A DNA stretch of 64,000 nucleotides from Chloroflexota bacterium (GTDB lineage Bacteria; Chloroflexota; Dehalococcoidia; Tepidiformales; Tepidiformaceae), in assembly GCA_026705605.1 (NCBI GenBank), contig JAPPAK010000001.1, forward strand, positions 310,001 through 374,000, written 5' to 3'. Position numbers and translations under genes: made by a program. The notes below the pieces were generated by a model. That model made no database searches. It was not told the DNA's origin and saw only the letters and a list, made by a program, of their open reading frames with translations. This document shows positions 8,403 through 16,094 of the stretch, one piece after another. Within the stretch, counting starts at the first letter, position 1. Every line of letters starts with the position of its first letter.

Positions 8403-9344
8403 ATGGCCCGGACCGTGATCGCCGGCGACTTCGGCGGGACGAACCTGCGCGCCGCCCTCGTCAGCGAAGCTGGTGAGGTGCTCGTTCGCCACGAGGTGAG
8501 CACCCCCGCCGACACGTCGCCGGAGGCCGTCCTCGAACGCATCGGCGACCTCCTGGCGGAGGTTCGCGACCGCGGCGAAGACCCCCCGGTGGCCGCCTCC
8601 CTCGCCGTGGCCGGCCTCATCGATGCCGACCGCGGCATTGTCATGGTCTCCCCGAACATCCCCGCCTTCCGCAACCTCTCCCTCACCGCCCCCCTCTCCG
8701 AGCGCCTCGGCATCCCCGTCTCCATCGAGAATGACGCCTCCGCCGCCGCCCTGGGCGAGCACCGCTTTGGCGCCGGACGCGGCGCGCGGCACATCCTCCA
8801 CGCCACCCTCGGGACAGGCATCGGCGGCGGGCTCGTCATCGACGGCCGCCTCTACCGTGGCGCCCAGGGGCTCGCCGGCGAGATCGGCCACATCGTCCTC
8901 GACCCCGCCGGGCCGCCTTGCGGCTGCGGTGCCCGCGGCTGCCTCGAGGCGACCGCCGGAGGCGTCGCCTTCGGGCGGCGCGCCCAGCGCCTCGTCGAGT
9001 CCGGCTCGGCGCCCATCCTTGCCGAGATCGCCGCCGGCCGGCCCGCCACCGCCGGCCACCTCGCCGAGGCCGCCCGCCGCGGCGAAGCCCCCGCCATCGC
9101 CGAGATCCGCAACGGTGGTCACTCCATCGGCATCGGGCTGGGCAGCATCGTCAACATCCTCAACCCCGACGTAGTAACCCTCTCCGGCGGCCTCCTCGGC
9201 ATGGGCGACTTCCTCCTCGACCCCCTCCGCGCCGCCATGGCCTCCCTCGCCTACGGCCCCGCCGCCAACACCCCCGTCCGCACCAGCACCCTCGGCGAGG
9301 ACGCCGGCCTCCTCGGCGCCGCCGCCGTCGCTCTGGCCCACTAG
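8403..9344 (+). CDS. ROK-family sugar kinase (glucokinase-like)
   Basis: 313 aa. The phosphate-binding loop DFGGTN is at 9-14, the catalytic base Asp111 lies in IENDASAAALGEH, and the ATP-site glycines are in LGTGIGGGLVIDG. The ROK zinc site is complete: His163 with Cys173, Cys175 and Cys180 in the CGCGARGC segment. Length matches bacterial glucokinases. ROK kinases phosphorylate glucose, N-acetylmannosamine or related sugars; glucokinase is the best guess. The start at 8403 is set by the -10 box 7 nt upstream and by the position of the first beta strand. Nothing sugar-related is adjacent. Confidence 0.9.
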   Translation: MARTVIAGDFGGTNLRAALVSEAGEVLVRHEVSTPADTSPEAVLERIGDLLAEVRDRGEDPPVAASLAVAGLIDADRGIVMVSPNIPAFRNLSLTAPLSERLGIPVSIENDASAAALGEHRFGAGRGARHILHATLGTGIGGGLVIDGRLYRGAQGLAGEIGHIVLDPAGPPCGCGARGCLEATAGGVAFGRRAQRLVESGSAPILAEIAAGRPATAGHLAEAARRGEAPAIAEIRNGGHSIGIGLGSIVNILNPDVVTLSGGLLGMGDFLLDPLRAAMASLAYGPAANTPVRTSTLGEDAGLLGAAAVALAH

Positions 9345-9368
9345 GATTCACTTCCCCACCATGGCTTC

Positions 9369-11297
9369 GTGATCATCTCGATCCGTCGCCTGGGCGCGGT
9401 GTTCCTGGGCTTCATTTTTCTGGCTGTGACCTTCATCGTGTTGGTGGCGCTCGCCGTGAACGCGACGGTTGCTCGGCCGGACTTCGTCTCCGAACAGCTG
9501 GAGGAGGCGGACGCCTATCAGTTCGTTCTCGATGACCTCGTGCCTGCCCTGCTTGAGGACGCCTGGCAACTGGACCCCGACGCGTTCGGCTTCGAGTTCG
9601 AGGAGAACCCGCTGGCCGCCTCCGGGTTGACCCCGGAACAGCTCGCCGGCGCTATCCGCCGCGCAATCCCGCCCGAGGACCTTGAGGCGCTCGTCACGCC
9701 CGCTGTCGAAGGCGCCATGGATTACCTCACGGGGAGGGAGGACGAAGTCGTGATCAGGATCGACGCAGCCTCGAACCTCGATGCCCTCGTGCGCGAGCTC
9801 TCCGCCGTTTTCCTCGAGAGCGGCGCCTACGAGCGCCTGATGGAACGCGAACTGACCCCCATCTTCGGCCAGTGGGTCGATGAAGGGCTTCCCGCCGGCG
9901 GTGAGAGTTCCGCCTGGGTCGCCATCCTCCGTGGGGGAAGCGGCGAAGAGGGCGGCAGCCTCGTGCGCGTGTTCACGACCGTCGCCACCCCTGAATGGAT
10001 CGCCGCGCAGGTTGAAGGCGCCGGCCACGAGGTCGTTGACTACGTCATCGCCCGGTCCGATGCGCTGGCCATTCGGATCGGGTTCGACGAGGCTGGGATC
10101 GAGAAGGCCGCCAGCGAGATTGCGGCCATCGTCACCGAGGCCGACGCCTTGGACGTCGCCTATGCCAACGTCGTCGAACCTGCGGCGAAGGGGAGTGTCC
10201 CCGAGGTGTCCGCTTTGCCCTACGACATCGCGCTCACCCGGACCGAGGTCCTCGACGCGGTGCGGGACGCCGTCGCCGGGGACTGGCTGGACGCGCAGGC
10301 CTCCACGCTCGCCGGCGACGTGGCCGCCTACATCACCGCCCGGACGGAAGCGTTCACCACCACGTTTGACCTCGCCGCCGCCAAGTTGGACGCTCAGCGC
10401 GCGTTGACGGCGACCGCCACTGCCTCGCTTCGTGAAGGCCTTCGTGGCCTGCCCGACTGCACCACCGTTGCGGAGAGCGCAGCCGCTCGAACGGCGCTCG
10501 AACGGGAGCTGCCCCCCTGCATCCCGCGGGACGTTCCCGTTTCGGACATCGTCGCCATCGCAGTTCCCTCCATCGCCACGTCGATAGAAGAATCGGTCCT
10601 GGACCGCATTCCCGACACCGTGACCTACACGGAGCAGGATCTTCTCGCTGACCTCGAACGAGATGGCGGTCCGGATGCCCTGCTCGCCCTCGACGAAATC
10701 CGTGAACTCTTCAGTGAAGGCTGGACGTACACCGATGACGACCTCCGCGCCGATCTGGACGGCGACGCCTTCGACCTGATCCAGGACGGGCGGCTTGCGC
10801 TCTCCACCGGCTACGTCCTCGATGTGTCCGACGAGTCCGCCGAGGGACTGCAGGACGGGCTGGACGAGGCCCGCAACACGGTGGGCTTTGGGTCGGGCAA
10901 CCTCTGGATTCCGGCCGTCATCGCCTTCGCCCTCCTGCTCCTGGTCGCGTTCCTCGGCGGCAGGAGCTGGCGCGGGCGCCTCGCCTGGGCCGCGGGCGTG
11001 TTGCTGCTCTCCGCCGGACTGCTCGCCATCCTCTTCGGGCCGGTCGCCCAGTCAACCTCGGGCGAGGTGTTCGACGAAATCCGCGCGGAAGCCGCCCCCG
11101 ATCCCGATTCGGAATTCCCCAACACGTCCGAGGCGCTGGTCGACAAGCTGGTCGAGGTGGCCGAATCAGCCGTCGACGAATTCGCCGGGAACATCGCCCG
11201 CAACGCCCTGATCCTGGCCCTCGTGGGCGCCGTTGGGGTCAGCGCTGCGGTCTTCTGGCAGCCTATTGGCGTTCTCCTGGGCCGAGAGCAAGCCTGA
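9369..11297 (+). CDS. Large membrane protein, function unknown
   Basis: 642 aa, GTG start. One N-terminal membrane helix (about 8-30) is followed by a long acidic extracytoplasmic region of roughly 480 residues rich in Glu, Asp and Ala, then two close hydrophobic segments (LWIPAVIAFALLLLVAFL and the LAWAAGVLLLSAGLLAILF span) and a last one near the C-terminus. Cys pairs near the middle (LPDCTTV and PPCIPRD) could form an external disulfide. No known domain was recognised. It starts 24 nt after the ROK gene and may share its transcript. Confidence 0.7.
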   Translation: MIISIRRLGAVFLGFIFLAVTFIVLVALAVNATVARPDFVSEQLEEADAYQFVLDDLVPALLEDAWQLDPDAFGFEFEENPLAASGLTPEQLAGAIRRAIPPEDLEALVTPAVEGAMDYLTGREDEVVIRIDAASNLDALVRELSAVFLESGAYERLMERELTPIFGQWVDEGLPAGGESSAWVAILRGGSGEEGGSLVRVFTTVATPEWIAAQVEGAGHEVVDYVIARSDALAIRIGFDEAGIEKAASEIAAIVTEADALDVAYANVVEPAAKGSVPEVSALPYDIALTRTEVLDAVRDAVAGDWLDAQASTLAGDVAAYITARTEAFTTTFDLAAAKLDAQRALTATATASLREGLRGLPDCTTVAESAAARTALERELPPCIPRDVPVSDIVAIAVPSIATSIEESVLDRIPDTVTYTEQDLLADLERDGGPDALLALDEIRELFSEGWTYTDDDLRADLDGDAFDLIQDGRLALSTGYVLDVSDESAEGLQDGLDEARNTVGFGSGNLWIPAVIAFALLLLVAFLGGRSWRGRLAWAAGVLLLSAGLLAILFGPVAQSTSGEVFDEIRAEAAPDPDSEFPNTSEALVDKLVEVAESAVDEFAGNIARNALILALVGAVGVSAAVFWQPIGVLLGREQA

Positions 11298-11331
11298 CCC
11301 TGGAACCCCTTCCACACCCTCGGCTATGGGG

Positions 11332-11364
11332 TGGGTGCCATATGGCGCTCCCGGCTCCATAGCC
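11332..11364. terminator. Nested inverted repeat after the membrane protein gene
   Basis: GGCTATGG (11332-11339) pairs perfectly with CCATAGCC (11357-11364). The loop contains a second palindrome, GCCATATGGC. It lies 35 nt after the stop codon. There is no T-tract, so it may be a factor-dependent terminator or an mRNA-stabilising hairpin. Confidence 0.4.
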
Positions 11365-11383
11365 GCTCCCCCACCCTCCCCGA

Positions 11384-12013
11384 GTGTTCTCCCCGCCGCC
11401 CCTCCACCAGCTCCTCGTGACCCGCACCGACAACCGCCCCAACCGCCCCTTCGCCGGCGGACTCGCGGCCTTCATCACCATCCACCAGACCGGCAATCCC
11501 CGCCCTACCGCGAACGCCCACGCCCACGCCCGCTGGATGGCCCGCCAGGCGCCCTACTCCTGGCACGCCACTATCGACGACAGTGAGGTCTGGCAGTCCC
11601 TCGACTGGGGCGAGCAGGGCTGGCACGCCGGCGACGGCGCCGGCGGTCCCGGCAACACCACCTCCATCGGCCTCGAGATCTGCATGCACGATGGCATCGA
11701 CGAGGCCGCCGCCGACCTCAACGCCGCCTGGCTCACCGCCCGCCTCCGCCTCGGCGGCCACGGCTACGAGGGCATCGTCCAGCACAACCACTGGACCGGG
11801 AAGGACTGCCCCGCCCTCATCCGCGCCGAGCCCGGACGCTGGGAGCGCTTCCTCGAGCAGGTCGCCCACTTCCAGGAGTCCGAGACCCGCACGCGTCTGG
11901 AACACCGCGTCACCCGCCTGGAGGAGCGCGTCGCCGCCCTCGAATCCGCCCCCGCCATCGCGACGGTGGAGCCAGCGAGAGAGCCGGGCTACCGGAGCGA
12001 GCGCGAAGCGTAA
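11384..12013 (+). CDS. N-acetylmuramoyl-L-alanine amidase (amidase_2)
   Basis: 209 aa. The amidase_2 fold is clear: FITIHQTGN with zinc ligand His34, WHATIDDSEVWQSLDW, SIGLEICMHDG with Glu98, and QHNHWTGKDCP carrying the second His and Cys142. These enzymes cut the amide bond between muramic acid and the stem peptide. After the domain a charged coiled-coil-like helix (about 160-190) ends in an Arg/Glu-rich tail. No signal peptide is seen, so it may be a phage-type or spore-type lysin remnant or be exported by another route. The start is a GTG; a second GTG at 11417 is an alternative. Confidence 0.82.
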   Translation: MFSPPPLHQLLVTRTDNRPNRPFAGGLAAFITIHQTGNPRPTANAHAHARWMARQAPYSWHATIDDSEVWQSLDWGEQGWHAGDGAGGPGNTTSIGLEICMHDGIDEAAADLNAAWLTARLRLGGHGYEGIVQHNHWTGKDCPALIRAEPGRWERFLEQVAHFQESETRTRLEHRVTRLEERVAALESAPAIATVEPAREPGYRSEREA

Positions 12014-12063
12014 CGGCGTATTCGAGCGACCGAGCGAAGCGAGCTACTATTGGGAGCAGAGAC

Positions 12064-12139
<76 letters not shown>

Positions 12140-12195
12140 TCTTGGTGGTTGGTGGTTGGTCCCCCAGCCTCCCACTTGGCGAATGGCCGGCGCCC

Positions 12196-12290
12196 CACTC
12201 AGCCGGGCGCAGCGAAGCGGAGCCCGGCGCTTTCCTCAGGCGGGCGCCAGCCCGCCGCTCCACTCAGCCGCCCGCAGGGCGGCGCTCTCC
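12196..12290. repeat. Modular hairpin array 1 (three hairpins)
   Basis: Three perfect 6-bp stems of different sequence: CCGGGC/GCCCGG (arms 12203-12208 and 12222-12227), GCGGGC/GCCCGC (12240-12245, 12250-12255) and CCGCCC/GGGCGG (12268-12273, 12277-12282). Each is followed by CGCT and a CTCAG-ending linker, giving the constant joint CGCTTTCCTCAG or CGCTCCACTCAG. The array ends exactly on the stop codon of the epoxide hydrolase gene (minus strand), so it would form the 3' end of that mRNA. Confidence 0.75.
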
Positions 12291-13486
12291 TACCGGTACG
12301 GACGCAGCGCCTCCCGGATGTCCTCCACGATCTCCGTCGGACGTTCCGGTGCCGCGAAGTGCCCCCCGCCGTCGCGCGCGCGTGTCCAGACAAGGTTGTA
12401 GTACTCCTCCGTCCAGCCCCGCCCCTGCGAGGTCATGTCCTGCGCCATGAACGAGATGCCCGTCGGCGCCTCCACCACCGGACGCCTGTCGTGCGACGGG
12501 CGCCACGGGTTCTTCGCCACCTCCGCGTAGTACCGCGCCGACGTCACGTACGCGCCCGTCGCCCAGTACAGCATCATCAGCGTCAGCAGGTGGTCCTTCG
12601 AGAACGCCTGCTCGACCGCCCGCTCCCCCCGATCGTTGTCGCTCCACCAGTAGCGCCGGTCGAGAATCCAGGCGCACAGCCCCACCGGCGAGTCGTGCAG
12701 CGCGTACGAGATGGTCTGCGGCTCGTTCATCTGCACGACCGCGTGCGCGCTCCCTGGCCGCGGCCGCAGCACCCCCGGCTCGATCAGGTCCGGGTTGCGA
12801 GCTGCCTGTTCCGGCGTCGTCGTGCGCTGCGCCAGCAGGCGCGTCCCCTCCGGGTCCGCCAGCACCGTCAGCGGGATCGCCCCGGTGATGTGGATCGCCC
12901 CCACGCGGTCCGCGTACTTGTGTCCCAGCTGCGCGCTGATCAGGTTCCCCCAGTCACCCCCGTGCGCCAGGAAACGGTCGTAGCCGAGCACGTCCCCCAT
13001 CAGCTCCGCCCACAGGTCGGCCGTCCGCCAGAAATTGATGCCCGTCACCTCGTGCGGCGCCGAGAACCCGAACCCCGGCAGCGACGGCAGCACCACGTCG
13101 AAGGCGTCGCGCTCATCGCCCCCGTGAGCCGCCGGATCCGTGAGCGGCCCGATTAGCTCGTGGAAGTCCCAGAAGCACCAGGGCCAGCCGTGCGACAGGA
13201 TCAGGGGCTTCGGGTCCGGCCCCTTCCCCCGCTCGTGGATGAAGTGGATGGGAACGCCCTCGATCTCCGTCCGGTAGTTCGCGAACGCGTTCATCTCGCG
13301 CTCCACCGCCCGCCAGTCGTACTCCTCGATCCAGTAGTCGACGAGCTCGCGCAGGTACGCCCCGTTGACCCCGTACCCCCAGTCGTCGTTCGCGAAGTCC
13401 TGCGGGAAGCGCGCATTCACCAGCCGCCGCCGCAGGTCGTCCAGTAGCTCATCCGGAAGATGGATCGTGTAAGGCTCCGCCGCCAT
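12290..13486 (-). CDS. Epoxide hydrolase, EHN family (paralogue 1)
   Basis: 398 aa, from ATG 13486 with GGGAGG upstream. The N-terminal EHN cap region (IHLPDELLDDLRRRL) precedes an alpha/beta hydrolase core: oxyanion HGWP at 99-102, nucleophile Asp178 in HGGDWG, and catalytic His376 in GGGHFAAPERP. These residues match microsomal-type epoxide hydrolases that open epoxides with water to trans-diols. It is closely related to the gene at 37157, so it is a within-genome duplicate. Both ends of the gene border hairpin arrays. It probably serves detoxification or catabolism of oxidised hydrophobic compounds; the substrate is unknown. Confidence 0.9.
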   Translation of the reverse strand: MAAEPYTIHLPDELLDDLRRRLVNARFPQDFANDDWGYGVNGAYLRELVDYWIEEYDWRAVEREMNAFANYRTEIEGVPIHFIHERGKGPDPKPLILSHGWPWCFWDFHELIGPLTDPAAHGGDERDAFDVVLPSLPGFGFSAPHEVTGINFWRTADLWAELMGDVLGYDRFLAHGGDWGNLISAQLGHKYADRVGAIHITGAIPLTVLADPEGTRLLAQRTTTPEQAARNPDLIEPGVLRPRPGSAHAVVQMNEPQTISYALHDSPVGLCAWILDRRYWWSDNDRGERAVEQAFSKDHLLTLMMLYWATGAYVTSARYYAEVAKNPWRPSHDRRPVVEAPTGISFMAQDMTSQGRGWTEEYYNLVWTRARDGGGHFAAPERPTEIVEDIREALRPYR

Positions 13487-13568
13487 CGCACCCTCCCGCA
13501 AGTGGTCGCCGCAGACTACACCGGTGGTCGGTGGTGGGTAGTGCCCCGTCAGCCACCGGGTGGAACGC

Positions 13569-13756
13569 CGCTCCCACTCAGCCCGGCGCAGCGAAGCGGA
13601 GCCGGGCGCTTTCCTCAGGCGGCGAAGACCGCCGCTCTCCTCAGCGAAGCGCCGCAGGCGCAAGCGCTCTCCTCAGCCGGGCCCGCGAGCGCGCAGCAGT
13701 CGAGCGTAGAAATGTAGCCCGGCGCTCCACTCAGGCGGCAACGCCGCCGCTTTCCC
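13569..13756. repeat. Modular hairpin array 2 (five hairpins)
   Basis: Five units joined by CGCTYTCCTCAG-type linkers: CCCGGC/GCCGGG (13582-13587, 13601-13606), GCGG/CCGC (13619-13622, 13629-13632), GCGCC/GGCGC (13649-13653, 13657-13661), CCGGGC/GCCCGG (13677-13682, 13717-13722, 34-nt loop) and GCGGC/GCCGC (13735-13739, 13743-13747). Stems and loops differ while the linker is constant. Unit 1 shares its loop (GCAGCGAAGCGGA) with unit 1 of array 1. The array ends one base before the stop codon of the MMPL gene. Confidence 0.75.
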
Positions 13757-15985
13757 CTACTTGACGGTTTCGCCGTCGCTGCGCAGGTCGCCTTCGATGC
13801 GGATCTCCGGGAGCCACTCGAGCCAGCGTGGCAGGTACCAGTTGAACCTGCCCAGGACCGCCATGCTCGCCGGCACGATGACCGACCGGATGATCGTCGC
13901 GTCGATGATCACCGCTACCCCCAGCCCGAACCCCGCCTGCTGCAGCGGCGCCAGGTCTCCGAGGGCCATGCCCATGAACACCGCCACCATGATCAGGGCC
14001 GCCCCGGTGATGATGCTTCCGGTCGAACGCACCCCGAAGGCCACCGACTCGCGGTTGCTGCCCGTTAGGCCGTACCGCTCCCGGATGCGGCTCAGCAGGA
14101 ACACGTGGTAGTCCATCGAGAGGCCGAACATGATCGCGAACAGGAACAGCGGTAACCATGCCTCGATCGTTCGCGTCTGCTGGAACCCGAAGAGCTCGTT
14201 CCCGATCCCGTGCTGGAACACGATCACGAGCAGCCCGTAAGCCGCCCCGACCGAGAGCAGGTTCATGATGATCGCCTTCACCGGCACGACTATCGATCGG
14301 AACACCAGCAGCAACAGGATGAAGCTCAGCCCCAGCACCACCGAGAACACGATCGGCGTGTACAGCGTGATCACGTCGATCAGGTCGACCTCTTCGGCCG
14401 TCAGGCCGGTCACCAGCACGTTCGCCTCGGTTCCACCGAAGGCCGCCGGGATGTAGTCGCTGCGCAGCCGCCGGATGGCGTCGTACGCCTCCGGGCTGCG
14501 GGGGTCGGTCGTCAGCAACGTCGAGACCAGGGCAAGGTCGCCTGCCTCGTTCGTCGTGGCGGAGACGCTGTCAAACATCGCGTCTTCCTCGATCAGCCCC
14601 GTCAGCGTCGAGATCGCCGCCATCACCGCCGGCGACGACACCTCGGGCGCGTCCACGACCACCTCCACTGGCGACACGAGCCCGGCGCTGAAGTCCTCCT
14701 GCAGGATCTCAAAGGCCCGGCGCTGCTCGTTACCGGCCGGAAGCGTCGAAACCCCCGAGATACCCGACTGGAGCGTGAAGGCCGGTACGGCTGCTGCGAT
14801 TAGCAGGCTGGCCGATACCGACAGGCTGATCAGCGGCTGCCGCATCACCATGCGCACGATGAAGTTCCAGGCCCCCGCACTCGTCCGCTCGTGCAGCCGC
14901 AGGCGCGGCAGGAACGGGATCCGCAGCGCGTCGATCCGGTCCCCGAGCACGCTCAGGAGCGCCGGCAGCAGCGTGAGCGCCGCCAGCACCGCCACCACCG
15001 CCACCGAGATCGCCCCCAGCCCGAGGCTCTGGTAGACGTTGCTGGGTACGAGCAGGAGCCCGAGCAGCCCGATCACCACCGCCCCTCCCGAGAACAGCAC
15101 GGCGCGGTTCGCCGTCGCCCCCGCGCGCGAGATGGCCGCCTCGATCGTGAAGCCGCGCAGCCGCTCCTCGCGATAACGCTGCACGATGAAGAGCGAGTAG
15201 TCGATGCCCACGGCCAGCCCGACCACGGTGATCATGTTCACCACGAAGAACGAGAGTTGGAACCCCTGCCCGACAAGGAACGCCACGCCGAGCGCCGTGA
15301 CGACCGCCACCAACGCCACGACGAGGGGGATTCCCGCCGCCACCGCCGCCCCAAAGACCGCCACCAGGATGAGTAGCGCGATCGGCACGCCGATGCCCTC
15401 GCCCCGGCGCAGGTCGCGCTCCGACGTCTCCGTGAACGTCCGCCCGATGCTGCCCTGCCCCGCCACCAGCGTCTCGAACCCGGCGGGCGCCTCGAAGTCC
15501 TCCACCACCGAAACGAGCGGCCCCGCCGTCGCCTCCGCATCACCGATCTCACCGGCCAGCGTCACCGGGATCAGCGTCGTGCGGCGGTCCGCGGAGACGA
15601 AACCCTCGTACCCCGTCTCGTAGTAGCTCGTGGCCGCCACGACCGTCCCCTCGAGCATCCGGATGCGGGCCAGCAGCTCGCTCGTCACGTCCGCGAAGGC
15701 CGCATCGTCGACGGTGCCGGCCGCGCTTCGCACGACGATGAACTCCTGGGGCGCCTCCGGCCCCCGGAGACGCTCTTCGAGGAGCGTCTCCGCACGCTCC
15801 GACTCGGCGTTGGAGACAACCGCATCGTCTGCCGTGAGAACATCGCCGATGTCGAACGCGAGGCTTCCCGCCACCGCCACCAGCGCGACCCAGGCGCCGA
15901 TGACATACCAGCGATAGCGGGCGCTCACCCTCGCCAGACGGGCGGTGATCGACCCCTCAAGGTACTTGGAGCTACCGCGAGCCAT
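13757..15985 (-). CDS. MMPL-family RND transporter (1)
   Basis: 742 aa from the ATG at 15985, which has GGGGAGAG 6 nt upstream. One N-terminal helix (about 27-47) is followed by a periplasmic domain, five clustered helices, a second single helix, a second periplasmic domain and five more helices: the duplicated MMPL topology. IDYSLFIVQRYREERLRG and LSMDYHVFLLSRIRERYGL are the paired TM4-end and TM10-end motifs that carry the proton-relay Asp-Tyr pair. MMPL proteins export lipids or hydrophobic drugs using the proton gradient. An inverted repeat at 16018-16037 in the leader may be regulatory. Confidence 0.88.
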   Translation of the reverse strand: MARGSSKYLEGSITARLARVSARYRWYVIGAWVALVAVAGSLAFDIGDVLTADDAVVSNAESERAETLLEERLRGPEAPQEFIVVRSAAGTVDDAAFADVTSELLARIRMLEGTVVAATSYYETGYEGFVSADRRTTLIPVTLAGEIGDAEATAGPLVSVVEDFEAPAGFETLVAGQGSIGRTFTETSERDLRRGEGIGVPIALLILVAVFGAAVAAGIPLVVALVAVVTALGVAFLVGQGFQLSFFVVNMITVVGLAVGIDYSLFIVQRYREERLRGFTIEAAISRAGATANRAVLFSGGAVVIGLLGLLLVPSNVYQSLGLGAISVAVVAVLAALTLLPALLSVLGDRIDALRIPFLPRLRLHERTSAGAWNFIVRMVMRQPLISLSVSASLLIAAAVPAFTLQSGISGVSTLPAGNEQRRAFEILQEDFSAGLVSPVEVVVDAPEVSSPAVMAAISTLTGLIEEDAMFDSVSATTNEAGDLALVSTLLTTDPRSPEAYDAIRRLRSDYIPAAFGGTEANVLVTGLTAEEVDLIDVITLYTPIVFSVVLGLSFILLLLVFRSIVVPVKAIIMNLLSVGAAYGLLVIVFQHGIGNELFGFQQTRTIEAWLPLFLFAIMFGLSMDYHVFLLSRIRERYGLTGSNRESVAFGVRSTGSIITGAALIMVAVFMGMALGDLAPLQQAGFGLGVAVIIDATIIRSVIVPASMAVLGRFNWYLPRWLEWLPEIRIEGDLRSDGETVK

Positions 15986-16017
15986 GACCACTCTCCCCGA
16001 CAGGAGCGCCCTTCACC

Positions 16018-16037
16018 CTCACCTTTGGGCAGGTGAG
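16018..16037. promoter_or_regulatory. Operator-like inverted repeat upstream of MMPL (1)
   Basis: CTCACCT (16018-16024) and AGGTGAG (16031-16037) form perfect 7-bp arms around TTGGGC, 33 nt before the MMPL start codon. A second palindrome, GATTACGTAATC, lies at 16085-16096. Either could bind a repressor; no regulator gene is adjacent. Confidence 0.35.
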
Positions 16038-16094
16038 TGTCGCGGTCAACTATGGAGGTTCAGGAGTGGTCAAGGTTCGGTCACGATTACGTAA

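Noticed and set aside
7916-8839. 307-codon version of the PPOX protein starting at 8839
   Set aside because: The N-terminal half is antisense to the ROK gene; the split-barrel fold begins at the ATG at 8335.
8046-9341. 431-codon minus-strand frame over the ROK kinase
   Set aside because: Antisense shadow of a gene with complete ROK motifs.
12290-13663. Longer epoxide hydrolase start at 13663
   Set aside because: The extra residues are translated from the hairpin array; ATG 13486 has a good ribosome-binding site.
12196-13756. Hairpin arrays as CRISPR
   Set aside because: The constant element is only about 12 nt, the variable part is palindromic, units differ in length, and no cas genes are near.
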